From: SIG603 sp963621245 | GTDB taxonomy: Bacteria; Bacillota; Clostridia; Oscillospirales; Acutalibacteraceae | Direction: 5' to 3' | DNA length: 64,000 bases | Assembly (NCBI GenBank): GCA_963621245.1 | Contig: CAVFCW010000002.1 | Coordinates: 124,001-188,000 of the forward strand | Part shown: positions 26,401-33,927 of the stretch, piece after piece | Position numbering within the stretch: position 1 is the first letter of the stretch | How the letters are laid out: each line of letters starts with the position of its first letter | Notes under the pieces: generated by a model | What the model was told of the DNA's origin: nothing | The model's input: the letters and a program-made list of their open reading frames with translations, nothing else | The model's database searches: none | Position numbers and translations under genes: made by a program

Positions 26401-27612
26401 GAACATGCTCCTCTGGTTAGACGCAAAGTTCTTTGCAAAATGCTTTAGTAAAAGGGCAGCCATAGGATGAATTGGAAAAATGCCCTTCATAACATCATCG
26501 TCAACCTTTACAAAATCACATACCGCTTTTCTTGAGTTCGGCATGTAACCAGTAAGTTCGTCGGCATAGCTCTCGTATTCATCTCTTGCAACCTCTTTTA
26601 TTTTCATTGCATGCTTAATAAGCTTGAACGCAATGTTATCAGGCATTTCAATTGTCTTACGCACTAAACGGTCTTGAAGCTGTTTAAACGCATCTTTCGC
26701 TCTCTTATCGGAATCCGAAAAAAATGAGCCTGACATATGCGTCACAATAACCATATAGAAAGGCTTGTCATTATCAAGCTCCACTAATGTCTGAAACACA
26801 TCAAGAGAGGTTGGATTATTTTTGAAGAAAGAAGAAAATTCATCCCACATAAACACAATTGCTTTCAAGTTGTTGCTTTCAATAATATCTGTAAGCCAGT
26901 CCTTCAAATCCTGCATTTCAATATTGAAGGGCTTGATACCCCTTTCTTCTCCTATACGCAGAATATCAGAGAGAAGTGCGTCTGAACTGACAGAAGGATT
27001 GCTCAGTTGTGCAATAATGTCATCAGCGTTCTTGCCGCTCAAACTACCCATAGAACGGTATTGCGGCATAGAAATAATTTCGTCGAAATATCTTTTGTTA
27101 GCATCATCCGAAAGCCATTGAATCACCTTTCCGCGCAATGTTCTGTTTCCGTTATAGGGAACACCTGCCTTATCAAGTGCATCGGAAACACTGTCAAATA
27201 CAGCTGTAATAAGCTTCTTAATCGACGTAATTTCTCCGCTGTCATAACGGAATACTGTGACTATTTTCTCAGACCTTTGAGCGAACAGTTTATCCTCCAA
27301 ATCCGGAACTTTTTTGAATTCATCGTTGTACTTTTTAAAATAGTCTCGAAACTCCTCCTCGGAGCATTCCAACAGATTTTTCAGCGTCCATACAACTCTC
27401 GATTTACCGGTACCGAACGAACCTTCAATCCAAATGCTTTTTCTGCAATCAGGATCCTCTCTGCTTAACATCTGTTCCACAGAAGAAAGCAAATCGACAA
27501 AAGTTTCATGAGGGTAGGTATTCTGCCACTCATTGCCCTGATTCCTTACGGAGTCGGGATTAATTTCCGATGAATAATTTTTGTCTATTTCAAAATACTC
27601 GCTGTATTTCAT
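23413..27612 (-). CDS. brxC: BrxC/PglY-type P-loop ATPase of type 4 BREX
   Basis: A very large 1399-residue protein. Walker A is IEGSFGTGKSR (62-72) and Walker B AIVFMWDEFSS (251-261), both in the N-terminal BrxC/PglY-type ATPase domain. The remainder is mostly helical with no recognised enzyme motif. BrxC is present in nearly all BREX types and forms a core complex with PglZ. The size is within the family range (about 1200-1400). It follows brxP by 13 bp and has AAGGTGA before its ATG. No frameshift is seen over 4.2 kb, so the gene looks intact. Confidence 0.93.
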   Translation of the reverse strand: MKYSEYFEIDKNYSSEINPDSVRNQGNEWQNTYPHETFVDLLSSVEQMLSREDPDCRKSIWIEGSFGTGKSRVVWTLKNLLECSEEEFRDYFKKYNDEFKKVPDLEDKLFAQRSEKIVTVFRYDSGEITSIKKLITAVFDSVSDALDKAGVPYNGNRTLRGKVIQWLSDDANKRYFDEIISMPQYRSMGSLSGKNADDIIAQLSNPSVSSDALLSDILRIGEERGIKPFNIEMQDLKDWLTDIIESNNLKAIVFMWDEFSSFFKNNPTSLDVFQTLVELDNDKPFYMVIVTHMSGSFFSDSDKRAKDAFKQLQDRLVRKTIEMPDNIAFKLIKHAMKIKEVARDEYESYADELTGYMPNSRKAVCDFVKVDDDVMKGIFPIHPMAALLLKHFAKNFASNQRSMFNFIKNSQSNNLHAFQWFIENHSPDNYEILTIDYLWDFFYEKGGDENTDMIGKSNLDITIATILDTYPSNASKLSLEEQRVLKAVLMMQAISKKMNNGVELLRPTAKNLGLAFEGDYSMENNHAINIAKNQLVQKKILYIDTNGSVEKFAASAIAGDQVQIDAIKDRIRKDTKTAKLIDDGDLSTAFTFNSALKARYNFHYATDDNFRVTINKINNMPKSYKFNAVICIARTEEEQTTLRLKIAEAVNNAQYADIIFIDATSNIMGLDRFEQWVGAAAQAEYWRPKDSHLADDKLKDVKRTLSDWKNDIAVGKFTVYFGSDFKEDAPSMTLLKEKLATVVLKVYPLSFDNCNVSDQFFKDAKYPDAAKKGIAMAKTVDFTRPGIFQETYVRAMLGEVLGVEHFEEVKPYLSISKLKLKVKSYMDKAFEKDVRVAISEIFDFLMQEGFMPCAMYAYLTGFLLSDYSDEPYRYGVGYGGDDGGKMTADELGNDIAAYIKTKVAPVKNYKEKYIEIMTPDQKAFVDFASKAFEIADNLSVEQAASKVRIKLRDIGYPIWCFKAIDTKSLEGFIDKLAEISNTQNGGNVPTLAGQMGKMLLSEPSSVDNLAKLLTAENGYKAMKEYLNNFEEGQLLTCAEAIGVSDVMADVKKQIGSGEATWLWNMDTGLEELRKLLIDYKIILQSNKLGIKSTSFFSCMQAWKEYTRYIKSPAIVISAKCPELLYFIGCLKDIVENGEISHEKHEKFLTEITEKSSAISALKEEKIAIFKEAYSLYLVGFNDTEVRKVYNKLPASSFTDDKSSFEKNISSISDEVRSEQERFRLLELWEEKSGTKSAFEWSEKNRTPIKAMVPVEEQVNAFKLFDAINYPNTEASKVSDALNYLKSNPGFITSLSDKAKIDSAFIRVIVKKYYAMLTDLEAVRDHLEKVIPKAPYAWYGDPAVSAEIEKLANLKYRTGGNAVVMQCIDKMDAEEAKTYLRKLVQEDVEVGISIISKEGI

Positions 27613-27625
27613 AATCTATCACCTT

Positions 27626-29905
27626 TCAAAACAGATCAAGCACATCTGTTGATGTGTGATAATCTCTAAGTGTTATCTTTTCCAAATCGTGCGTAAAGTC
27701 TGCATCGATAAAGTCATTATATTTTGCAGAAAGACCTCTGAGCATTGCTTCCATCTCATCACGATCAAAGCCGAATATCTTAACCGGGCTGATACCGGCG
27801 GAATCTATGTCTACATCCATCAACGTGCTAAGGTTGAACTGATAATACCCCTCGCAAGCTTCGGCGTATCTATATAAAGCATAAAGAAGAACAAGTTCAC
27901 TCGATAATGTGCTTTTGCAACGTTTTAAAGAGGAAAGTTGTCGCCCAGAATTCTCTGTTGTTCCGAAATTGATGACATAGCCTAATGGGATTTCAGTTAA
28001 TCTCTTAAACGCTTTGAGAATTGATTTTGCATCCTTTGGACTGATTTCAGCTTCAACAAGTTTATCCTCAAGATACTGACGCGGAAATGTCTCGTTAATC
28101 GGCATATTATCGATATACCACTTTATTTGCGGATTTTGATAAGCCAGTTGGACAAGTATTAATCCCCATGCTTCCTCTGACTCCCAGCCTAATCGTGTTA
28201 CAACATCGTAAAACTGAGTTGTTTTGTTTTTCTCAGCCAGTTTTGCGTCTGATAAAAATCGCTTGAACATGCTAATTTGCATAGGTCCAAGTGTATTGTC
28301 GACAAAAAACTCGTTTCCTTTTTCGAAGAAATTTTGGATCCACTCAATTTTGGGGGCATGGTCTGCAAACGTGTTTATACTCTTCATTACTCTTCCTCCG
28401 TTTTTGGGTAACTGCATAGAGTGATAAGCTAAACAGCCACCATCTATATTATGGCATTGCTTACAGTGCAAACACCCTGTAATCACTAATCCGTCCTTAA
28501 AAGAAATACACCCGTTTCTACAATTTGCTTCGCAAACTCCACACTTTACACAGTATGCTGCTTTGTGAAATACCTGTTTGAAGAGCTTGCATTCACTGCT
28601 TTTATCGTATTGTTTTGGAACGGTAATTCTAAATCCGTTACTTATCTGTTCGACATCATATTCAAAGCTAACTTCGCCAATCGTCTTTATCCATTCATGC
28701 CAATCAGTTGATGGATTCTTAATTGTGATAACGAGGCTGCCTCCAATTATCTCTTCAGCGTACTTTGTTTCATTGTCAATAATATCTCTTCCGTTTTTAC
28801 GTTCAATCCAGCCTCCGTTTGTTATATAAGTGCTTATATTTTTATCAGCAATGGTATCTCTAATAATATCTGTATACTTATCTATCTCATCCTTATAGCA
28901 AAGATATCTAAAGCTATCTGATTTGCCTCCACCCATTGGGCAAAATAGACAGCCAGCTCTTGAATTTCCTTTTTTGTAGGTATTGTTGATTGGAAGGTTA
29001 TGCGAAAAGATATACAGCCAAATTTCTGCGGATGTCCATTCCAATATCGGGTTATGGGAATACTGTCCTTTCTGCTTCTTTCCATAATTTTCCTCGTCAT
29101 AAGTGGCACGGGTTGCGCTTTCATGTGCTCTAACTCCGACAAAGTCCATTCCAACATAATCATTCTTTCCCAAAACCTTACGAATTTTGAGCGTCTGAGG
29201 TGCTGCCTTGTGAACAGTACAGCACCAGCGAAGAACTCTTGAGGGTGGGCCGAATAATCGCCAGCTTTCTTCCGGGTCAAAATGAGACGCCGCACGATAG
29301 AAGTTTATTCCATCTTCTTTGCATTGCTTCTCTACAATATCAACCAGTTCGTATGTATCCGGAAATTCCATTTTTGTATCACCGAATACAACCATATAAC
29401 TGCTTCTCGGCAGCGCTTTTTTTACAAGCTCAAGAAGCACAACACTGTCTTTGCCGCCGGAAAAAGCAACATGAAAACAATCAAGTGATTTTTTCCGCCG
29501 CTTATATACATCATAGATTTTTTTGACTGTTATCTGTTCTATAATAGCAAGAGAATCTCTGTTCGCTTCTACCATAGCCGGAATGTCGATTTTCTCAAGG
29601 ACCGTTCCGTTTGGAATTACTCGAACCTTTTCGCCGTTTTCTTCTTTCGTCGCAAATTCCAGTGTAGGCTTCTCATAAAGCGAACCACCCTTTGTATTAA
29701 AAACAACTTCTCCCTTATATATGTACCGCGCGGCCTCAGCCCACATATAAGGAACATCTTGCTGCTTCTCATATATAAGGTACTCATCAACGCCAAGATA
29801 ATCGAGTTCTTGAGCATAGACCGGTCGTGGCTCTTTTGATACAAGCGAAGTGGTATCAGTAAGTATTATACCGCCGGTTTTGACATCATATTTATATTCG
29901 TACAA
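27626..29905 (-). CDS. brxP: BrxP: PAPS reductase-like protein with ferredoxin-like cluster domain
   Basis: A 759-residue protein. After an N-terminal domain (1-135), a PP-loop ATP-pyrophosphatase/PAPS reductase domain begins with FSGGKDS (148-154) and includes RWCCTVHK (227-233) and GCLFCPMGG (318-326). Residues 452-491 carry two CxxCxxC groups able to hold iron-sulfur clusters. The C-terminal part (500-759) is helical. PAPS-reductase-like BrxP defines type 4 BREX, and the fold is shared with DndC of DNA phosphorothioation. Translation most likely starts at TTG 29905: AAGGAGG lies nine bases before it and no nearby ATG is suitable. It overlaps the upstream gene by 14 bp. Confidence 0.9.
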   Translation of the reverse strand: MYEYKYDVKTGGIILTDTTSLVSKEPRPVYAQELDYLGVDEYLIYEKQQDVPYMWAEAARYIYKGEVVFNTKGGSLYEKPTLEFATKEENGEKVRVIPNGTVLEKIDIPAMVEANRDSLAIIEQITVKKIYDVYKRRKKSLDCFHVAFSGGKDSVVLLELVKKALPRSSYMVVFGDTKMEFPDTYELVDIVEKQCKEDGINFYRAASHFDPEESWRLFGPPSRVLRWCCTVHKAAPQTLKIRKVLGKNDYVGMDFVGVRAHESATRATYDEENYGKKQKGQYSHNPILEWTSAEIWLYIFSHNLPINNTYKKGNSRAGCLFCPMGGGKSDSFRYLCYKDEIDKYTDIIRDTIADKNISTYITNGGWIERKNGRDIIDNETKYAEEIIGGSLVITIKNPSTDWHEWIKTIGEVSFEYDVEQISNGFRITVPKQYDKSSECKLFKQVFHKAAYCVKCGVCEANCRNGCISFKDGLVITGCLHCKQCHNIDGGCLAYHSMQLPKNGGRVMKSINTFADHAPKIEWIQNFFEKGNEFFVDNTLGPMQISMFKRFLSDAKLAEKNKTTQFYDVVTRLGWESEEAWGLILVQLAYQNPQIKWYIDNMPINETFPRQYLEDKLVEAEISPKDAKSILKAFKRLTEIPLGYVINFGTTENSGRQLSSLKRCKSTLSSELVLLYALYRYAEACEGYYQFNLSTLMDVDIDSAGISPVKIFGFDRDEMEAMLRGLSAKYNDFIDADFTHDLEKITLRDYHTSTDVLDLF

Positions 29906-31397
29906 AGGGCTGTTCCTCCTTAAGTCTAAATTTCTGGGCTGTTGCTAAAATTTCGTTAAGTTCTCTCTTTCTCAACCAGTATTTATGAGCTGAAAATAAA
30001 TCTCCGATTGTTTTCTCCGTCAACTCAAGATCACTGTCAGCTGCAACCTTTGCAAGCAGAGAATCGTAGTTATCAAACATCATTTGAATCGGATATATCG
30101 CACCGATAATATCATGTTTTGCAGGACCTCCCATTGAGCGGAACTTTTTGCTGCAATGACTGCAAAAGCTGTCCAAAAGATAAGAGTTCCACGGAACCCC
30201 TTCAACATAAGGGAAAGATGTAAAGTTTTCAATATCAGCTAAAGGGAATACTCTATTTTGAACATACATTGAGATTGCGTAGTCAGTCGCCTCGATGTCA
30301 AAAGAAACCATATCTCTATGGACAAATGTTTCCTTATTTACCCTTATCAGGCTGTCAAAAGCTGCTCTTAGCCCATAAGTAAAACTTCCGCTGATATCCC
30401 GTTCATAGGCTTCAATTTCACTGACGGATACTTGATCGTGTTCAAGACAAAATTCTTTCATCACATCATATACTCGAATTTCAGTGCCTTTTCTTGTGAT
30501 GATTGAACGTTTCCTGTCATAATTTTCTGTCAAAAATCTATCAAACAGGAGAGTCTGTAATGCATAGACGCTAATACCGGGATTCATGCATTCACTTTCG
30601 TATACATCAATACTTACCAGTTTGGCAAAATTTTTGTCAGCTACATCTCTTTCTATACTCTTTCTTGCGTTTTCTATGTCATCTTCCGATAATGTAATCC
30701 TTTCGGAAAGTGCATATACCTCGTCACCCATCGAAACAAACTCCTTGCTTCTGGAACAGGTTAAACGAATTTGATTAAAGTCCGCATATGGAAGACGTCG
30801 CTTTATTTCATGATAGTCTATATATATGTCATCTCCATAAGCATGTATTATGTCATCAACCAAGGATGCATCTTTAGAAAAACTCGCATATAATTTACGG
30901 AAAATCATATCTGGAGCAACTGTTTCAAGTACGGTTTTCAGCATATCGGCAGATGCAATTTTATCCGCAGAAAGCTGTTCCGAAAAGGCATTATACAGTT
31001 CTTTATAGTAAACTAAGCGAAAACCATCTTTTCTAATATCATCAACTACCCCTTTGAGGAAGTCCTTTGTTTCCTCGGAAAGAACATATATTTTATTCTC
31101 ATACTCAAAACCAACCTGAAGAGCAAGAGCATCAAGATTTATATTTTCCGGAAAGTCTTTGCCAGTAGTATTTTTATATGCAGTCAAAAACTTCTTCTTT
31201 GCAATTTTCGAGGACTTTCTAAGACCATTCGGGAAGATATCAGAAATGATGGCCCGTGCAAGCAAAAGCATATCGGAGTTAAAAACAGTCTGTGTATCTT
31301 CGAAATGTTTTTTGTATGAATGTCCATCTTCGTGCGCAAATGAGATATCGGGACAGTTATCAAAATCTTCAGTATATACACTTGAATCAAAACACAT
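29892..31397 (-). CDS. Unknown 501-residue protein, first gene of the BREX operon
   Basis: A 501-residue soluble protein that I do not recognise. There is no signal peptide or membrane helix. Several segments look like small winged-helix units (for example YHEIKRRLPYADFNQIRL followed by EVYALSERITLSEDD), and near residue 415 there is FCSHCSKKF, a single CxxC. It has GGAG at the right distance from its ATG and its 3' end overlaps brxP, so it is part of the operon. Possible roles are DNA recognition or regulation. It is the first gene after the candidate invertible promoter. Confidence 0.8.
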   Translation of the reverse strand: MCFDSSVYTEDFDNCPDISFAHEDGHSYKKHFEDTQTVFNSDMLLLARAIISDIFPNGLRKSSKIAKKKFLTAYKNTTGKDFPENINLDALALQVGFEYENKIYVLSEETKDFLKGVVDDIRKDGFRLVYYKELYNAFSEQLSADKIASADMLKTVLETVAPDMIFRKLYASFSKDASLVDDIIHAYGDDIYIDYHEIKRRLPYADFNQIRLTCSRSKEFVSMGDEVYALSERITLSEDDIENARKSIERDVADKNFAKLVSIDVYESECMNPGISVYALQTLLFDRFLTENYDRKRSIITRKGTEIRVYDVMKEFCLEHDQVSVSEIEAYERDISGSFTYGLRAAFDSLIRVNKETFVHRDMVSFDIEATDYAISMYVQNRVFPLADIENFTSFPYVEGVPWNSYLLDSFCSHCSKKFRSMGGPAKHDIIGAIYPIQMMFDNYDSLLAKVAADSDLELTEKTIGDLFSAHKYWLRKRELNEILATAQKFRLKEEQPFVRI

Positions 31398-31420
31398 CAG
31401 TCAAACTCCATTGATCAACG

Positions 31421-31438
31421 ACATAATAAATATTATGT
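31421..31438 (+). repeat. Left inverted recombination-like site (BREX)
   Basis: ACATAATAAATATTATGT, within a 20 bp near-palindrome (31420-31439). It lies 23 bp before the ATG of the first BREX-operon gene, leaving its ribosome site outside the segment. Confidence 0.8.
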
Positions 31439-31563
31439 CATTTTCCCCAAAAATGAGTTAATCAGTATGTTTTTTAGAACATAGTTTTTAAGAATTTAAT
31501 TTTCAGGTAAAACAAACGAGGGATATTTTTGTCACCTGTTAGTATTGCTTGCAGTAATATTTG

Positions 31564-31592
31564 TTGATTTTTAGCTATAGCTATGTTAGAAT
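31564..31592 (+). promoter_or_regulatory. Promoter inside the BREX switch, pointing away from the BREX genes
   Basis: TTGATT (31564-31569), 17 bp spacer, TAGAAT (31587-31592) with an extended TGT before the -10. The spacer contains the perfect 12 bp palindrome TAGCTATAGCTA (31572-31583), a possible operator. No equally good leftward promoter was found between 31398 and 31640. Confidence 0.68.
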
Positions 31593-31616
31593 TATTCAAA
31601 ATAATTTAAAGTAGCA

Positions 31617-31634
31617 ACATAATATTTATTATGT
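31617..31634 (-). repeat. Right inverted recombination-like site (BREX)
   Basis: Exact reverse complement of 31421-31438. It lies 23 bp from the terminator hairpin that ends the tRNA transcript. Confidence 0.8.
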
Positions 31635-31650
31635 TCTGCTAAATAAGTGC

Positions 31651-31679
31651 AAAAAAACAGACCCAAATTAACAGGTCTG
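31651..31679 (-). terminator. Terminator hairpin between tRNA genes and BREX switch
   Basis: CAGACC (31658-31663) pairs with GGTCTG (31674-31679). Read leftward it is followed by seven T. It would keep tRNA transcription out of the BREX operon, so the operon depends on its own promoter. Confidence 0.78.
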
Positions 31680-31704
31680 CTCTCATAAATTTATGGATAA
31701 AAAG

Positions 31705-31746
31705 AAAAATCGGATATTCACAAGCTTAATCACTTACGAATATCCG
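31705..31746 (-). terminator. Terminator directly after tRNA-Pro
   Basis: CGGATATTC (31711-31719) pairs with GAATATCCG (31738-31746). In the leftward direction the stem is followed by ATTTTTC. It begins four bases after the tRNA CCA end. Confidence 0.8.
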
Positions 31747-31749
31747 ATA

Positions 31750-31826
31750 TGGTCGAGGTGACGGGATTCGAACACGCGACCTCTGCGTCCCGAACGCAGC
31801 GCTCTACCAAGCTGAGCCACACCTCG
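31750..31826 (-). tRNA. tRNA-Pro (CGG)
   Basis: Read on the minus strand it folds as a full cloverleaf: acceptor CGAGGTG/CACCTCG, anticodon stem CTGCG/CGCAG with loop TTCGGGA giving anticodon CGG, T-loop GTTCGAATC, discriminator A and an encoded CCA end (31750-31752). Second gene of a two-tRNA unit. Confidence 0.95.
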
Positions 31827-31865
31827 ATAATAAATACCTCGACATCTCTGCCGAGGTATTATGGC

Positions 31866-31934
31866 TGCGGAACTAGGATTCGAACCCAGACATACAGAGT
31901 CAGAGTCTGCTGTGCTACCCTTACACAATTCCGC
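31866..31934 (-). tRNA. tRNA-Gln (CTG)
   Basis: Minus-strand cloverleaf: acceptor GCGGAAT/GTTCCGC, anticodon stem GCAGA/TCTGT with loop CTCTGAC giving anticodon CTG (U33 present), T-arm CTGGG/CCTAG around TTCGAAT. The mature CCA is not directly encoded (A-GCCA follows), so it needs CCA addition. First gene of the tRNA pair. Confidence 0.88.
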
Positions 31935-31988
31935 ATTATGTCTTGTCGGTGTTCATTTTGTTTTGCTTTTGTTCAACCGACAAGAGTT

Positions 31989-32016
31989 ATTATACTCTTT
32001 TTTTCGAAAAAGTCAA
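31989..32016 (-). promoter_or_regulatory. tRNA operon promoter
   Basis: Leftward TTGACT (32016-32011), 16 bp spacer, TATAAT (31994-31989), about 55 bp before tRNA-Gln. A strong stable-RNA promoter. Confidence 0.88.
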
Positions 32017-32076
32017 CACTTTTTTCAAAAAAATTTTAAATTTAATTTTTGCTACCGAAAATCGCATGATACTGCG

Positions 32077-32111
32077 AAAAAATAAGCGGTGCCAAATGCA
32101 TCGGCACCGCT
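32077..32111 (-). terminator. Terminator of the ATP-grasp gene
   Basis: AGCGGTGCC (32085-32093) pairs with GGCACCGCT (32103-32111); leftward it is followed by TATTTTTTC. Confidence 0.88.
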
Positions 32112-32122
32112 CTTTTTCAAAA

Positions 32123-33133
32123 TTAAAGACCCTTAACGTACTTTTTAAACTCCGGAAGCATACCGATTCTGTCGGGTACGTGCGGAGGCATCTGCAGGAA
32201 ATCGTGTCCCGGGAGGTTATTTCCCTCAACCATAACGGGGCCGTTATCTGTCATTGCGATATCCCAGCCGACATATCCCATCTGCGGAACTCTTCCCGCA
32301 GCCTTTACGCACATATCAACGGCTTCCTGCCATCTCGGAATCTTGAATCCCTCGATTTTTGTTCCCGTCTTGGGGTGAACTTTATATTCGATTCTGTCCT
32401 TATCGTAACCCACGTGAGTGATAACGCCTGTTTTGACATCGATAGGAGCGCACATTCCGCCTGCGTTAAGGTTATCAACGGGACGGTCGCTGTTTCCGAT
32501 TCTTATGAACGCATAAACGACATGGCCCTCTCCCTCGCTGAATATCGTTACAATTCTGAGAGTATTGACCGATGACGGATTGAGAGCCATAAGATCCTTG
32601 TGCTGTACGATGAATTCCTCGGCAAGATAATTTCCCTTACCTCTTAAATAATCGTACATCTCTTTCACGGATTTGAAATCGCTCTTCTTGAGCTTTTCAA
32701 CGCCCACGCCGCAGCACTCGTCAGTCGGCTTAGCCATAATCTGATCGTGAGTTTCCATGAACTTCTCGAATTCCTCATAGCTTGTATCGGGCATATAGTG
32801 CCACTCTCGTCTGATGCAGTCGCCGAATGTAGCATAGAATTCATCCTTATTATCAAACACGTGATAATACTCCGGGTTGTTCATAAGTCTCGTGATTGTG
32901 TTATTGATACCTCTTGTGACATAAGTCTCTCTCTGAGCCTTTGTCAAAAGATACCATTCGCAGAGAAGATAATCCTTGTAGCCTGCGCCGTATCTGAGTC
33001 CGCAGTAAACGATGTCAAAGAAAAGAAAAATTCTGTTCTTTCCGCAAATTTTATGGACTGTACCCACTGTTTCAAAAAGACTTTTGTAGTCCATATGAAT
33101 AATACACTTGATAAGGTACTGTAATTTCTTCAT
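32123..33133 (-). CDS. Sugar-transfer-associated ATP-grasp protein
   Basis: A 336-residue protein of the ATPgrasp_ST group (alpha-L-glutamate ligase-like). IMAKPTDECCGVGVEKL is the nucleotide-binding strand-loop, NPSSVNTLRIVTIF and MCAPIDVKTGVI are central motifs, and GYVGWDIAMTDNGPVMVEGNN carries the metal-binding D and E/N. Members are encoded near polysaccharide or cell-wall glycan genes and probably make amide-type linkages. Here it stands alone with its own terminator. The substrate is unknown. Confidence 0.88.
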   Translation of the reverse strand: MKKLQYLIKCIIHMDYKSLFETVGTVHKICGKNRIFLFFDIVYCGLRYGAGYKDYLLCEWYLLTKAQRETYVTRGINNTITRLMNNPEYYHVFDNKDEFYATFGDCIRREWHYMPDTSYEEFEKFMETHDQIMAKPTDECCGVGVEKLKKSDFKSVKEMYDYLRGKGNYLAEEFIVQHKDLMALNPSSVNTLRIVTIFSEGEGHVVYAFIRIGNSDRPVDNLNAGGMCAPIDVKTGVITHVGYDKDRIEYKVHPKTGTKIEGFKIPRWQEAVDMCVKAAGRVPQMGYVGWDIAMTDNGPVMVEGNNLPGHDFLQMPPHVPDRIGMLPEFKKYVKGL

Positions 33134-33192
33134 TTACTTTCCTTTCCTACCCGAAATTGCTTTTTTAGGGCAAAATCAATGTAATTCAAAAA

Positions 33193-33927
33193 TCAAATAT
33201 CGTCTAATTGTACCACCGAATTAAATATACTGTCAATCTCTAGTTTGTCAAGCAGACGATACTGACCTTCTTCCAAATTTTCGTCAAGTCTCAAGCCGCC
33301 GACAGAAAGTCTTTTAAGCTCGATAACTTTGTTGTCGAGAGCCTCGAACATTCTTTTAACCTGATGAAATTTGCCCTCACGGATTCTCACAAGTGCGACA
33401 TTCGGCTCGTCAGCATTCGGCACTCTCAATTCTGCGGGCAGAAACTCAATTTCACCGTACTTAATTCCCTTTTCGAATTCCGATTTGTCGCTTTCCTTTA
33501 TCGGCTTTTCAAGCGTCGCACGGTAAATTTTATAGACATGACTTTTAGGCGCAAGCATTCTATGCGCCATATCGCCGTCATCTGTTATTATGAGCAAGCC
33601 CGTTGTGTTTCGGTCCAATCTGCCGGCGGGGAAAATCCCCTTGCGCTTTAAGTTATCAGTAAGCAAATCCACCACGGTCGTATCTCTTTTGTCCTCGGTT
33701 GCGCTCACCACGCCCTTTGGCTTATTGAGCATGATGTAGATATATTGGCTGTAAGAAACAATTTCCCCCATAAAACGGATTTCATCGTTTTCGGGATCTA
33801 TTTTGATATCGGCTTTGCTGACAATCAAGCCGTTCACGGAAATCATTCCCTTTTTGGCAAACTGAGAAACCTCTTTTCTGCTGCCTATTTTTTGGTTTGA
33901 GAGAAATTTGTCAAGTCTTTCGGTCAA
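33193..33927 (-). CDS. RsuA-family 16S rRNA pseudouridine synthase
   Basis: A 244-residue enzyme with an N-terminal S4 RNA-binding domain (1-60; RLDKFLSNQKIGSRKEVSQF) and the catalytic domain with the active-site Asp in FPAGRLDRNTTGLLIITDDG. EGKFHQVKRMFEA is the conserved RNA-contact motif. RsuA modifies U516 in 16S rRNA. The start codon lies inside the 3' end of the phosphopantetheinyl transferase gene (17 bp overlap). Confidence 0.92.
   Translation of the reverse strand: MTERLDKFLSNQKIGSRKEVSQFAKKGMISVNGLIVSKADIKIDPENDEIRFMGEIVSYSQYIYIMLNKPKGVVSATEDKRDTTVVDLLTDNLKRKGIFPAGRLDRNTTGLLIITDDGDMAHRMLAPKSHVYKIYRATLEKPIKESDKSEFEKGIKYGEIEFLPAELRVPNADEPNVALVRIREGKFHQVKRMFEALDNKVIELKRLSVGGLRLDENLEEGQYRLLDKLEIDSIFNSVVQLDDI

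Larger units (their letters stand above)
31421..31634. promoter_or_regulatory. Candidate invertible promoter segment of the BREX operon (OFF orientation)
   Basis: Two 18 bp sites, ACATAATAAATATTATGT at 31421-31438 and its exact inverted copy at 31617-31634, enclose 178 bp. The arms ACATAAT/ATTATGT are identical to those of the pilus switch at 9.6-9.9 kb; the centre differs (AAAT in place of AAGA). The segment holds a promoter that points right, away from the operon starting at 31397. Inversion would put its -10 about 66-71 bp before the first start codon. Because the site is nearly a perfect palindrome, the inverted orientation rests on only two central bases; the strength of the case is the match to the pilus locus. 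Confidence 0.72.

Noticed and set aside
18363..31397. Classification as a Dnd or Ssp phosphorothioation operon
   Set aside because: PglZ, BrxC and BrxL are present and DndB/D/E or SspB/D-like genes are absent; BREX type 4 fits better.
18363..31826. BREX island inserted at tRNA-Pro
   Set aside because: No duplicated tRNA 3' end was found at the far side and no integrase lies in the island, so tRNA-targeted insertion is unsupported.
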